In this document: positions 26,932 to 36,065 of the stretch, one piece after another
Layout: each line of letters begins with the position of its first letter
How positions within the stretch are numbered: the first letter of the stretch is position 1
Assembly: GCF_016772315.1 (NCBI RefSeq)
Contig: NZ_CP053482.1
Location: 1,550,001 to 1,614,000 of the forward strand
Direction of reading: 5' to 3'
Length of the DNA: 64,000 nt
Source: Thiothrix subterranea
Lineage (GTDB): Bacteria; Pseudomonadota; Gammaproteobacteria; Thiotrichales; Thiotrichaceae
Notes under the pieces: generated by a model
What the model saw: the letters and a program-made list of their open reading frames with translations, nothing else
Told to the model about the DNA's origin: nothing
The model's database searches: none
Program-made: the position numbers and the translations under genes

Positions 26932-27156
26932 ATGCCACAACTCCATTGTTACGTTGCAGAAGATGTAGCAGCCCAACTCCAGCACAAAGCTGAGCGGGCG
27001 CATCTGCCCATCTCTAAATACCTCGCCATGCTGATCCAGAAAGACATCGGCACACAGTGGCCAGCAGGCTATTTCGATCTCTTTGGCTCATGGGAAGGCG
27101 AGGCTCTGCAACGCCCGGAGCAGGGTGACTATGAAATGCGAGAGGTATTGTTCTGA
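26932..27156 (+). CDS. VapB-like antitoxin
   Basis: The 74-residue protein has an N-terminal beta-strand/helix stretch (MPQLHCYVAEDVAAQLQHKAERAHLPISKYLAMLIQKDI) of ribbon-helix-helix type and an acidic, tryptophan-bearing C-terminal tail of the kind that neutralises a PIN toxin. GGAGG precedes the ATG. Its stop overlaps the toxin start by one base (TGATG). It should bind its own promoter and block the toxin. Confidence 0.8.
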   Translation: MPQLHCYVAEDVAAQLQHKAERAHLPISKYLAMLIQKDIGTQWPAGYFDLFGSWEGEALQRPEQGDYEMREVLF

Positions 27157-27554
27157 TGTACCTACTGGACACCAATACCTGCATCCATTTCATGAACGGT
27201 ACATCGCAGGCCGTCAAGCACCACTTCCAGCAGTGTTCCCCCGGTGAGATTACCGTATGCAGCATAGTCAAAGCCGAATTGCTATTTGGGGCACGACACA
27301 GCCAACGGGTAGAAGCCAATTTGCAAAAACTGAAACTGTTTTTCGCCCCACTGCAAAGCCTGCCGTTTGATGATCGGTGCGCGGAGGAATACGCCCAAAT
27401 CCGTGCAGACCTTGCCCGTCAGGGCAAACTGATCGGTCCCAACGACATGCTAATTGCCGCCATTGCACGGGCGCATGACGCGGTACTGGTGACAAATAAT
27501 ACCCATGAATTTGAACGGGTCGCCAACCTGCGGCTAACTGATTGGCAGGTTTGA
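27156..27554 (+). CDS. vapC: VapC-type PIN-domain toxin
   Basis: This 132-residue PIN ribonuclease has the acidic residues in place: YLLDTNTCIHF (Asp5), VKAELLFGA (Glu about 43), and IGPNDMLIAAIARAHDAVLVTNNTHEF (Asp about 99, Asp about 117 region replaced by NNTHEF with N/E). It resembles VapC toxins that cut tRNA or rRNA. It is coupled to the antitoxin by a one-base overlap and is followed 4 bp later by a DNA methyltransferase gene, so toxin-antitoxin and restriction genes form one unit. Confidence 0.88.
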   Translation: MYLLDTNTCIHFMNGTSQAVKHHFQQCSPGEITVCSIVKAELLFGARHSQRVEANLQKLKLFFAPLQSLPFDDRCAEEYAQIRADLARQGKLIGPNDMLIAAIARAHDAVLVTNNTHEFERVANLRLTDWQV

Positions 27555-27558
27555 TGCC

Positions 27559-29007
27559 ATGTTAGCCATCCCCGATCACCTGCACCGCGAAGCCTGCCAG
27601 CAACTGCCGGACACCCAACGCAGTCAGTTAGGCCAATACATGACCTCCGCTGCCATTGCCCGCTTCATGGCCTCGCTGTTCCATTACCCGGAACAAGCCC
27701 GCCTGCTGGATGCTGGTGCAGGCACAGGTTCGCTGACCGCTGCTTTTTTGGACGCTGCCCTGCAACACGGCACAAGCACCGCAGTGGATGCTTGGGAAAT
27801 TGATCCCACACTGCGCCGTTACCTGCAAACCACGCTGGAACAATATGTGCAACGCGGGCAAGGGCGCGTCACTACCCAATTACATTCTGTTGATTTCATC
27901 GAAGACACCAGCTTTGCAGCACAAACCAGTATCGGCAAACGCTACACACACGCCATCCTCAACCCGCCATACAAGAAGATCAACACCCAGTCCCGCCACC
28001 GTCAACTCTTGCGCAAAGCCGGGATTGAAACCGTCAATCTATACACCGGCTTTGTTGCACTCGCCATCCTGCTGCTGGAAACCGGCGGCGAACTGGTTGC
28101 GATTATCCCGCGCTCGTTCTGCAACGGCAGCTATTACCGCCCGTTCCGTGAACTGCTGTTAAAACAGTGCGCTATTCGCCACATCCACCTATTTGAAAGC
28201 CGCAGCAAAGCTTTCGGTGCAGACGACGTATTACAAGAAAACATCATCATTCATCTGGTCAAAAGCGAGGAGCAAGGGCAAGTCACCGTTTCGACTTCGC
28301 ACGATGCCCGTTTCGCTGACTATCAGGAAGCCTGCTTTGCCTTTGCCAATATCGTCAAACCGGGTGATGTCGAACAATTCATCCACATCCCGACCAGCCA
28401 TGCCGCAACAGATATTCCCGCAGTCAGTACCCATTCGTTGGTAGAACTGGGCTTGGAAGTTTGTACCGGCCCCGTGGTCGATTTCCGCCTGAAAGAATGC
28501 TGGAGCGCACAACCCGGCAACAACACCGTGCCCTTGCTCTACCCACACCATTTCAGTACCGGACAACTGGTTTGGCCTAAACTACACAAGAAACCTAACG
28601 CTTTGCACCTGCTACCAGCCTCCCGGAGATGGCTGATGCCAAATGGACATTACGTGCTGGTTAAACGCTTTTCCACCAAGGAAGAACGCCGTCGTGTTGT
28701 CGCTTATCACCTGACACCGGCAATGCTGGGCAGTGAACTGATCGGCTTTGAAAACCACTGGAATATCTTCCACATCGGCAAGGCAGGGTTGGATGCAACA
28801 CTGGCTAGTGGTTTGGCAACCTTCCTCAATTCGACTGTGCTGGATGATTGGTTCCGCGTATTTTCCGGGCATACACAAGTCAACGCTACCGACTTGCGTA
28901 CCTTGCGTTACCCCAGTCGCGCCCAATTGCGGGTACTCGGCGAACGTGCCGCCAGCTATGCCAGCATTGACCAAACCACCATCGACCAACTGGTTGCAGC
29001 CCTATGA
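27559..29007 (+). CDS. Adenine-specific DNA methyltransferase, BsuBI/PstI type
   Basis: The 482-residue protein starts with the N-terminal block RSQLGQYMTSAAIARFMASLF seen in M.BsuBI/M.PstI. The S-adenosylmethionine motif I is LLDAGAGTGSLTAAFLDAAL (about 49-68) and the catalytic motif IV is AILNPPYKKI (about 132-141, NPPY), so it methylates adenine N6. The C-terminal half supplies target recognition. Size matches the family (about 500 residues). It overlaps the restriction gene by ATGA. Given the partner, it is expected to protect CTGCAG sites; specificity is inferred from family. Confidence 0.92.
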   Translation: MLAIPDHLHREACQQLPDTQRSQLGQYMTSAAIARFMASLFHYPEQARLLDAGAGTGSLTAAFLDAALQHGTSTAVDAWEIDPTLRRYLQTTLEQYVQRGQGRVTTQLHSVDFIEDTSFAAQTSIGKRYTHAILNPPYKKINTQSRHRQLLRKAGIETVNLYTGFVALAILLLETGGELVAIIPRSFCNGSYYRPFRELLLKQCAIRHIHLFESRSKAFGADDVLQENIIIHLVKSEEQGQVTVSTSHDARFADYQEACFAFANIVKPGDVEQFIHIPTSHAATDIPAVSTHSLVELGLEVCTGPVVDFRLKECWSAQPGNNTVPLLYPHHFSTGQLVWPKLHKKPNALHLLPASRRWLMPNGHYVLVKRFSTKEERRRVVAYHLTPAMLGSELIGFENHWNIFHIGKAGLDATLASGLATFLNSTVLDDWFRVFSGHTQVNATDLRTLRYPSRAQLRVLGERAASYASIDQTTIDQLVAAL

Positions 29008-29957
29008 CCACACAGCAAGAACGCATCAACGAGGCATTGCACATCCTCCAAGCCTTGGGGATGCCCAAAGAACAACTCAACGAACGCACCGCCATTACGT
29101 TGCTGGCATTGCTGAATTTACCTGCTGATACGCAATGGCAACATGCCAGCAATTCACTGCTGGGTATCCGTGCCATACTGGATTTTGCCCGCCAACAAAT
29201 GGCACGCAATTACGCCGAAAACACCCGCGAAAGTGTGCGCAAATACAGTGTCAAACAATTGGTAGCGGCAGGTGTCTTGCTGCACAACCCGGACAAACCC
29301 GACCGCGCAGTGAATAGCGCGGATAATTGCTATCAAGTCGAGGAACAAGCTCTTGTGCTGTTCCAACAGTTTGGCACAAAAGCTTGGGATGCCGCTTTAG
29401 GCAACTATTTGGCACAACGGCAAACACTGGCTGACCAGTTTGCCCGCCACCGTGATATGCAGCGCATTCCTGTCACCATTCAGCAAGATCAAACGATTAC
29501 TTTGAGTCCGGGCGCACATTCCGACCTGATCCGGCAGATTATTGAGGTATTTGCCCCGCACTTTGTTCCCGGTGGCGAGCTGGTATACGTGGGTGATACC
29601 GGCAGCAAATGGGGCTATTTCAACGAATCGTTGTTGCAATCATTGGGCGTTGAAGTCGGCAGCCACGGCAAAATGCCTGACATAGTGCTCTATCACCGCG
29701 AGAAAAACTGGCTGATCTTGGTCGAAGCCGTAACTAGCAGTGGCCCGGTAGATGGAATTCGCCACGCCGAACTTGCCAACTTGTTCAAATCAAGTTCGGC
29801 TGGATTGGTTTACGTGACAGCCTTCCCTGACCGAGGCGAAATCCTGCGCAAGTTCTTGTCAGTAGTCGCATGGGAAACTGAAGTTTGGTGTGCCAGCGAC
29901 CCTTCGCATTTGATTCATTTCAATGGTGTGCGGTTTTTAGGGCCGTATACAAGCTAA
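29004..29957 (+). CDS. BsuBI/PstI-family restriction endonuclease
   Basis: The 317-residue protein is almost the length of BsuBI (316). The N-terminal half is helical ([34 protein letters not shown]). The C-terminal catalytic half includes [65 protein letters not shown], with MPDIV and LVEA forming the PD-ExK-like site and HGKMPD typical of the family. It is translationally coupled to its methyltransferase. Cleavage at CTGCAG is expected. No control protein gene is seen; the preceding VapBC-like pair may help keep the system. Confidence 0.92.
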   Translation: MTTQQERINEALHILQALGMPKEQLNERTAITLLALLNLPADTQWQHASNSLLGIRAILDFARQQMARNYAENTRESVRKYSVKQLVAAGVLLHNPDKPDRAVNSADNCYQVEEQALVLFQQFGTKAWDAALGNYLAQRQTLADQFARHRDMQRIPVTIQQDQTITLSPGAHSDLIRQIIEVFAPHFVPGGELVYVGDTGSKWGYFNESLLQSLGVEVGSHGKMPDIVLYHREKNWLILVEAVTSSGPVDGIRHAELANLFKSSSAGLVYVTAFPDRGEILRKFLSVVAWETEVWCASDPSHLIHFNGVRFLGPYTS

Positions 29958-30006
29958 GGGGATACCCGCCATAATCACAGCCTTGACCCCGATACGGCGA
30001 ACACGC

Positions 30007-30270
30007 ATGTCCAACGACCTCAAGCAACGCAACAATCCTCTGCATGGCCTCACGCTGGAGGCGATACTCACCGCGCTGGTGGCGCATTTTGGTTGGGCGG
30101 AATTGGCTGAGCGCATTCCTCTGCGTTGTTTTAGCATCGACCCCAGCATTAAATCCAGCCTGAAGTTTTTGCGTAAAACGCCTTGGGCGCGCGAAAAAGT
30201 GGAGGGGCTTTACGGCTTTATGCAGCGTGAGATTCATCGCGCGAGCAAGAGCGACCCCGCCGCTGACTAA
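30007..30270 (+). CDS. VF530/DUF2132 family protein
   Basis: From ATG 30007 ([21 protein letters not shown]) this small protein of 87 residues matches the DUF2132/VF530 family of DNA-binding-like proteins: [59 protein letters not shown]. The fold is a small helical domain; a nucleic-acid-binding role is suggested for the family. It ends directly before the SelO-like gene, probably in the same transcript. Confidence 0.88.
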   Translation: MSNDLKQRNNPLHGLTLEAILTALVAHFGWAELAERIPLRCFSIDPSIKSSLKFLRKTPWAREKVEGLYGFMQREIHRASKSDPAAD

Positions 30271-31299
30271 ATGTTGAAACACCTCCACGACCTCATTTTC
30301 CGCAACCGTTTCCATGCTTTGGGGGCGCACTTTTACAGCGAATTCCAACCGCAGAGGCTGGAAAACCCGAAGCTGGTGTGCAGCAGCGCCGACGTGGTGC
30401 AGCAGTTGGGTTTGCACGTGGATGAGGTGAATACGGACTTATTCCTGCAAGTATTCAGTGGCAATGCCTTGTTGCCGGGGATGCAGCCATTGGCGCAGGA
30501 TTATGCGGGGCATCAGTTTGGACATTTCAACCCGTTCTTGGGGGATGGTCGTGCGGTATTGTTGGGTGAGGTGGAAACACCGGACGGCATCGTTGACCTG
30601 TACCTGAAAGGCGTGGGCAAAACGCCGTATGCGCGGACTGCCGATGGGCGGGCGGGGTTGCGTGAATGCCTGCACGAATTCGATACCACGGAACAGTTGG
30701 CGGCTTTGGGTGTGCCGACCGCGCGGTGTTTGTGCGTTACTTCCGGTAGCCAGCAGTTGTACCGGCAAGGCTTTGAACCGATGGCGATGGTGACGCGCAT
30801 TGCCCCCAGCCATGTGCGTTTCGGCACGTTTGAAAATTATTTCTTCCAGAAAAACCCGGCGGCGTTGCGGCTGTTGGCGGATCATGTGATTGCCTGTCAT
30901 TTCCCGGCGTGCGCGGCGGAAGGGGAGGCGCGTTATGCGACGTTTTTCCGTGAGGTGGTGTTGCGCACCGCCCGCTTGATCGCGCATTGGCAGGCGGTGG
31001 GGTTTGTGCATGGGGTGATGAATACCGACAACCAGTCGATCCTCGGCATTACTTTGGATGTAGGCGCAAGCACGTTTACCCCGGCGCGTGATCCCCTGTG
31101 TGTCAGCCACCCGGACGATGAGCATGGGCGTTATGCCTTCGGGCAGCAACCCGTGGTGGGTTTGTGGAACTGCAATGTGCTGGCGCGGGCACTTTCCCCG
31201 CTGATTGCGGCGGATGCATTACGCAGTGCTTTGCTGGCGTATGAGCCGGAATACCTGCGCCATTACGCCGCGCTCATCTCAGAATCTGACGGGGTGTAA
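30271..31299 (+). CDS. selO: SelO-family pseudokinase, C-terminally short
   Basis: SelO proteins transfer AMP to protein hydroxyls. The 342-residue product has the family blocks FSGNALLPGMQPLAQDYAGHQFGHFNPFLGDGRAVLLGE, YLKGVGKTPYARTADGRAGLRECLHEF, and HGVMNTDNQSILGITLDVG (the usual DYG is DVG here, metal Asp kept). It stops after NVLARALSPLIAADALRSALLAYEPEYLRHYAA, so about 140 residues of the usual 480 are missing, including the C-terminal region with the redox Cys/Sec. The frame ends in a convergent regulator gene (21-bp overlap). Either a shortened active form or a decaying gene; no continuation in another frame is seen. Confidence 0.85.
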   Translation: MLKHLHDLIFRNRFHALGAHFYSEFQPQRLENPKLVCSSADVVQQLGLHVDEVNTDLFLQVFSGNALLPGMQPLAQDYAGHQFGHFNPFLGDGRAVLLGEVETPDGIVDLYLKGVGKTPYARTADGRAGLRECLHEFDTTEQLAALGVPTARCLCVTSGSQQLYRQGFEPMAMVTRIAPSHVRFGTFENYFFQKNPAALRLLADHVIACHFPACAAEGEARYATFFREVVLRTARLIAHWQAVGFVHGVMNTDNQSILGITLDVGASTFTPARDPLCVSHPDDEHGRYAFGQQPVVGLWNCNVLARALSPLIAADALRSALLAYEPEYLRHYAALISESDGV

Positions 31300-32460
31300 C
31301 ACCAACTCCGCCAGCCGTTCGCGCACCAGCTCACTACCGCCGGTGCTATGGCACAATTGCCCCATCAGTACGCTAGGGTCTTGGCAGGAATCAATGGCTT
31401 TACCCATTACCGCATCAATGCAATAACGCCATTCTTCCAGCTCTGGTGAGGCGGATTGCGGCAAAAATGAACCACGGTATAACGAAAAGGCTTCTTGGCT
31501 TTGTTGCTGGCGCAAGGCTTGCCAGACTTGAATGAAATCCGCCCACACCGGCATTTGCAAACGGTACGGGCGCGAACCGATTTGCCCATCCAGCAAACGC
31601 CGCAAATGCGACAGTTCCGCTTTCAACGTCGTGGTGGAAATAGGTTGGTCGCCGTACAACGCCGCGTGGAAACCTTCGAGGCTCAAACCTTGCGGATTCA
31701 AGGCCAACAGACAAAGGATTTCCACTTGGCGCATGGGCAAGCTCAACGGTTTACCACGAAACAGAATGCGGGGCTGCCCCAGTGCATGGATTTCCAATTC
31801 AGCGCGGGGTAACTGCTGCGGCAAGCATCGCCCAATCGCACGCGCCAACTCGGTAACAGCCGCTTGCCCCAAAGGTGTATGGCGATTCCATGTGGTAGAC
31901 ATATCCAGCACACCCAGCACTTCGCCGGATTGCGGATGCGTAATCGGTGCGGCGTAACACACCCAATCATGTACAAACGGCAGGTAATGTTCCGACGAAA
32001 ACACAGTGACAGAACGCCGCAATTTTAACGCCAAACCCACCGCATTCGTGCCGACCGAGGCTTCATCCCATAAACCGCCAGCGGTGAAGTTGACCGATTC
32101 CGCGCGGCTGCGCATGTGGCGGCTGGAAAATGTCCATAATAAACGCCCTTGCGGGTCGGCAATGGCTGCGACTAACTCGCCTTCATGGGCAAGTTGCATC
32201 ATTTGTTCTTGCTCGCGTTGCGCGGCTAGGCACAGTTGGGATTCTTTCCAGCGTTGCAGCGTGGAATATTCATCGTCAGCAGGCGCGTGAACTTGGAGCG
32301 GATGGATGTGTTGCGCACTGCGCTGCCATGACGACATAATGTCATCACGGATACCGTCACGTTTTACGAAGGGGCTGCCAGCAACAAAGCGACTCCACTG
32401 CGTTTCAATGGTGCGCCGTCGCTGCGATAAACTGGTTGCCGAATCCTTAACTTGCTCCAT
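31279..32460 (-). CDS. GAF-domain regulator with winged-helix C-terminus
   Basis: The 393-residue protein starts like AcoR-type activators (RDDIMSSWQRSAQHI, about 38-52) followed by a GAF-like sensor (about 80-215: AIADPQGRLLWTFSSRHMRSRAESVNFTAGGLWDEASVGTNAVGLAL and HYLPFVHDWVCYAAPITHPQSGEVLGVLDMS). Instead of an AAA+ sigma-54 domain it ends in an OmpR/SARP-like winged-helix region (about 243-320: LSLPMRQVEILCLLALNPQGLSLEGFHAALYGDQPISTTTLKAELSHLRRLL). So it should act with the main sigma factor. Such proteins often control aldehyde or alcohol metabolism genes. It stands alone. Confidence 0.8.
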   Translation of the reverse strand: MEQVKDSATSLSQRRRTIETQWSRFVAGSPFVKRDGIRDDIMSSWQRSAQHIHPLQVHAPADDEYSTLQRWKESQLCLAAQREQEQMMQLAHEGELVAAIADPQGRLLWTFSSRHMRSRAESVNFTAGGLWDEASVGTNAVGLALKLRRSVTVFSSEHYLPFVHDWVCYAAPITHPQSGEVLGVLDMSTTWNRHTPLGQAAVTELARAIGRCLPQQLPRAELEIHALGQPRILFRGKPLSLPMRQVEILCLLALNPQGLSLEGFHAALYGDQPISTTTLKAELSHLRRLLDGQIGSRPYRLQMPVWADFIQVWQALRQQQSQEAFSLYRGSFLPQSASPELEEWRYCIDAVMGKAIDSCQDPSVLMGQLCHSTGGSELVRERLAELVLHPVRF

Positions 32461-32548
32461 ACGCCTCCTCCAGCGTTCAGATTGCTATTGTTATAGCATT
32501 GATGAGCCTTGGCGCATAGCATCTGTTTTGGCGTGTGGGCTTGCGGTA

Positions 32549-32624
32549 ATTGTTCCTGCTATTCAAGGAACAATATTGCATTCCATCGCTAATACGCTAT
32601 TATTCCTTGAGTAACAGGAACAAT
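32549..32624. promoter_or_regulatory. Paired HipB-type operators, hipBA copy 1
   Basis: Two imperfect palindromes lie exactly 50 bp apart: 32549-32574 (half sites ATTGTTCC and GGAACAAT) and 32599-32624 (ATTATTCC and GGAACAAT). The second is 11 bp before hipB. The same pair with the same spacing occurs before hipBA copy 2. Confidence 0.8.
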
Positions 32625-32635
32625 GGTAATCCAGT

Positions 32636-32911
32636 ATGGCAAGACCCCTGACCCCACTTCCCACTCCGCAACAATTCGGCGCACTCACCCCCGAACTGTT
32701 GGGGCAATTCATCCGCGCCAAACGCACCCAATCCGGCTTGCGGATTGATGATGCTGCCGCGTTACTCGGCGTTGCCAAAGACACCTTGAGTAAGTTGGAA
32801 CGCGGGCATTCCGGCGTACAACTCAGTACACTGCTTCAAGTCCTCAACGGTCTTGGTATTGGGCTAAAAGTAGAGCCGTGGATAGAAGGTGGTGACGATG
32901 ACTGGGTATGA
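32636..32911 (+). CDS. hipB: HipB-like antitoxin, copy 1
   Basis: The 91-residue helix-turn-helix protein (about 25-80: LGQFIRAKRTQSGLRIDDAAALLGVAKDTLSKLERGHSGVQLSTLLQVLNGLG) is an XRE/HipB-type repressor. It should bind the paired operators just upstream and hold HipA inactive. It overlaps hipA by 14 bp. It is about 85-90% identical to the copy at 51529, differing mainly in a few residues after LERGH and in the tail. Confidence 0.9.
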   Translation: MARPLTPLPTPQQFGALTPELLGQFIRAKRTQSGLRIDDAAALLGVAKDTLSKLERGHSGVQLSTLLQVLNGLGIGLKVEPWIEGGDDDWV

Positions 32912-34199
32912 ACACCGCCTGCGGGTTTGCTTGGGGGAACAGCCCATTGGTTTCCTGCTGGCAGATGCGCAAGGGCAATTGACGCTGGAATACACACCGG
33001 CATGGCAGGCCAGTGGTTTTGCCATTTCGCCGCACTTGCCGCTGACCTCAGCCACGAACCATCAGGTGGTGCAACGCTTTCTGCGTAACTTGCTGCCCGA
33101 AGGTCAGGGTTTCGACATCCTGCTGGAAAACTACCGGCTTAGCAGTGCCAATACCTTTGGCATTATCCGTGCGTTGGGAACAGATACGCCGGGTGCATTG
33201 CAGTTCCTGCCTGAAACGCTTGAACCCATCCAGCCCGCCCACTTGCGCCCGATCCTGCCTGCTGAATTGCTGGAACGGCTCGACAATCAACCCGCCCGCA
33301 ACTTGATTGTGTGGGATGGTCGCCCGCGCCTGTCGGTGGCAGGTGTTCAACATAAAATCAATGTGTTGGCGGATACGCAGGGCGGGCTGGCATTTGGCGA
33401 AGGCAGTTTGTGTTCTACCCATATCCTTAAGTTCGAGCCAGCCAACCAGAACCATGTGGTGCTGAATGAATACCTGCTGATGCAGCTTGCCAACGCTATC
33501 GGTTTGCCCGTCGCAGCGGTGGAATTGCGGCGTTTCGGGCAGCACCGTGCGTTGCTGGTGACGCGCTTCGACCGCAAACGCCAAGGCGATACGGTATTGC
33601 GCCGCCATTTGCTGGACGGTTGCCAAGCACTCGATTTGCCACCCGAATACAAATACGAACGCAATTTTGGTAACAGCCTCGATGTGGCGGCTATCCGTGA
33701 CGGCGCAAGTTTGCCACGTTTATTCGCCTTCTGCGCTCATTGCCGTTCGCCTGCGCTTGCCCGCAAATACGTGCTGGACTGGGTGATGTTCAATCTCATC
33801 ATCAGCAATTGGGATGCGCACGGCAAAAACATCAGCTTTTTCGTCGGCAAAAACGGCATCGAACCTGCGCCTTGCTACGATCTGGTCAATATCGCGGTGT
33901 ATCCCGAATACCAGCAAGAACTGGCGATGGCGTTGGGGGATGATTTTGATACCCGTGTCTCCGCCTTTCAATTGGCAGATTTTGCCGCGAGTTGTGGTCT
34001 GTCGCGCTCACTGGTGCAGGCAACACTGATCGCCATGTGCAAGCAGGTCATGGAACAATTGCCCCGCGTGTGGGCAGCGTGTGTATTGAAAACCCCGGCA
34101 GAACAGCAGTTTGCAGCAAACTTGCGGGATAGCATCCAGCAGCAGACAAGCCGCTTGCTGGAACATGCGGGCATGATGCAGGATGTGGAGATTCAGTGA
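32898..34199 (+). CDS. hipA: HipA-family Ser/Thr kinase toxin, copy 1
   Basis: From ATG 32898 (MTGYEHRLRVCLGEQPIGF) the product is 433 residues. It has a HipA N-terminal domain (about 1-105) and the kinase-like core with LSVAGVQHKINVLAD (Gly-rich/activation region), HILKFEPANQNHVVLNEYLLMQLA, the catalytic loop NLIISNWDAHGKNISFF and the metal-binding CYDLVNI. HipA toxins phosphorylate aminoacyl-tRNA synthetases and cause dormancy. Both catalytic Asp residues are kept. It is a close paralogue of 51791-53086. Confidence 0.93.
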   Translation: MTGYEHRLRVCLGEQPIGFLLADAQGQLTLEYTPAWQASGFAISPHLPLTSATNHQVVQRFLRNLLPEGQGFDILLENYRLSSANTFGIIRALGTDTPGALQFLPETLEPIQPAHLRPILPAELLERLDNQPARNLIVWDGRPRLSVAGVQHKINVLADTQGGLAFGEGSLCSTHILKFEPANQNHVVLNEYLLMQLANAIGLPVAAVELRRFGQHRALLVTRFDRKRQGDTVLRRHLLDGCQALDLPPEYKYERNFGNSLDVAAIRDGASLPRLFAFCAHCRSPALARKYVLDWVMFNLIISNWDAHGKNISFFVGKNGIEPAPCYDLVNIAVYPEYQQELAMALGDDFDTRVSAFQLADFAASCGLSRSLVQATLIAMCKQVMEQLPRVWAACVLKTPAEQQFAANLRDSIQQQTSRLLEHAGMMQDVEIQ

Positions 34200-34205
34200 A
34201 TGCCT

Positions 34206-34264
34206 ACCGCTGCCACTCACTGACAATTTCCTCGTATTTCGCATCGACCACACCCTGCTCATCA
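34206..34264. repeat. 59-bp direct repeat, left copy
   Basis: These bases are nearly the same (two mismatches by eye) as 36071-36129, which is the 3' end of the 140-residue gene at 36066. Here the fragment encodes the same ending VDAKYEEIVSEWQR without the rest of the gene. The two copies bracket the ATPase pseudogene. Confidence 0.88.
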
Positions 34265-35972
34265 ACAGTGCAAACGTTGCATTAACACTCCTAAATCATC
34301 GGGCAACAATAGCCTCTCAAATAACATCTTTTTACTTTTGATTTCAGGCATTTGCCCGAATACGTTGTTCATGTACGGATGCACAACGTGTTTCCAGAAA
34401 GTTTTACCGTGTACCCAACGCGCCAGTTGCTCAGCTTGGGAAAGCTGTTGGACTTCGCTTAAACATTGCTGAAAGTCATCAATGATACGTTGTGGTTCTA
34501 GTAATTGATCCCAATCCTCCAAAACACGGCGAATTTCCCCATCATCTTGTGCAGTCGCAACACTGCTTTCGGCGGCGAGTGCTTCCTTGAAACCACGTGC
34601 GCGTAGACCAGACCATAGCGGCGTAATCACTTGCCACAATACGCCATGTCGCACGTATTCTGGCAATTTTCCAAGAATATTCTGCGTGAAATCGGCTTCA
34701 CCTCCGGCAATAACAGATTGCTGACGGGGCGGTAAGGCTTGCCAAAGCTCTGTGGGATTGATCAGATAGTTTTCCATGCACCAACGGTTCAATACCAGTA
34801 AATTGGGTAGGGCTTGAGCCTGCTGGTCAATGGTTGGTTGATCCCACGTATCGCGATCGACCAAGCCAAGCCAAGCCATGTGGGTTCAGCATCCAGTATT
34901 TCCAATACTTGTCGTTTATTGCCCGCAATAGCGATGACCCAGCGTTGTTCCCATGCCCAGCAAGACCCGCTGACCGATGGCTTCATAACGACTCCACACA
35001 TCAGGAACGTGGGAGGTAATGATGAGTTGCCCATCGCGTTCAGCCACCATGTTTTCCAGTTGGGCGAGAAAGCCGGAAATGAGGGAGGGGTGCAAGTAGA
35101 GGTCGGGTTCGTCAATCATCACAATGCCACCACGTTCCATCCAGCGATCTACCATGTAAAGCTGGATCAAGACTTGGTGTTCACCGGATGACAGTTCGTC
35201 AATACCGTGGGTACTGCCATTCAAGTTGGACGCGCAAACGGTTTTCGCCGAGGATCACTTCTTTGAGAATTTCTTTGCCTGACAGGAAACTGTTCATGTG
35301 ATCGACTAGCTTGCTGAAACGTTCTTCCGAGGCGATTTTCATCCCTAATAAGGCGGACTCGACTTGTCCATCCCAGTTTTCGGTAGCGCGGTAACTACTT
35401 AGCCAGCGTTGTTCCATATTTTCCGATTTGATCTCACCCAATCCATGTTTTGGTGTCACCCAACGGCGTTCTTCGGCATCCAGAAACATAATGTTCGGGG
35501 ATTCACTCGGCTGGGGCGAAACCAGCATTTTTTGCCGCGCCCGTGTCCACTCGTTTAACCAAACAATATTTTGAGACCAATGAAAAGATGTTGTATTGAT
35601 TTGCCCAATAACCGTAGCATCTTTATGTTGGTCAATTAGCTCCCCTACCCAAGTACCGGACTGCCCCCAAAACAATAACAGTGTTGAGGTATCCGAAAAA
35701 GGTAATGCCTCCAATACCAATGCTATTCCTCCCCAACGTTGCAGCCATTGATTTTCCATACTGTTTGCTGGAAGAAATTTGCGGTTGTGTAGCCAGTAGC
35801 CGAAAGCACTCCACAACATGGCAATGCCGCGTAATAGCGTAGATTTGCCGCAGCCATTTGCGCCACTCAATAAGATACGGATTGCCGTTTCATCACTCCA
35901 ACTGTCACGAAAATCGAAGCTTTGCGTCCCCAATGCCCCAAACTCGTAGGTGTGGATAGCGCGGATTCTCAT
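34262..35972 (-). pseudogene. OLD/RecF-like AAA ATPase, broken by three frame changes
   Basis: Starting at ATG 35972 (MRIRAIHTYEFGALGTQSFDF, preceded by GGAGG) the frame encodes an ABC-type ATPase with Walker A ILLSGANGCGKSTLLRGIAM and runs to 35199. The next part is in another frame (NGSTHGIDELSSGEHQVLIQLYMVDRW, the signature, and GGIVMIDEPDLYLHPSL, Walker B, then QLIITSHVPDVW, the H-loop). It shifts again around 34940-34975 (QRWVIAIAGNKRQVLEIL), and once more at three CCAAG repeats (34861-34875), then continues from LGLVDRDTWDQP to the stop at 34262. Two CCAAG units instead of three would restore the last join. Such ATPases belong to OLD/Septu-like defence and repair proteins. It is non-functional as written. 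Confidence 0.8.
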
Positions 35973-36065
35973 ACGAACCTCCGTGAAATCATGACAAGTG
36001 ATTGATTCAGAAACGACATTGCTGGATATTCCTAGTTCTGATGGTTTCGTCACAGTATAGCATTA

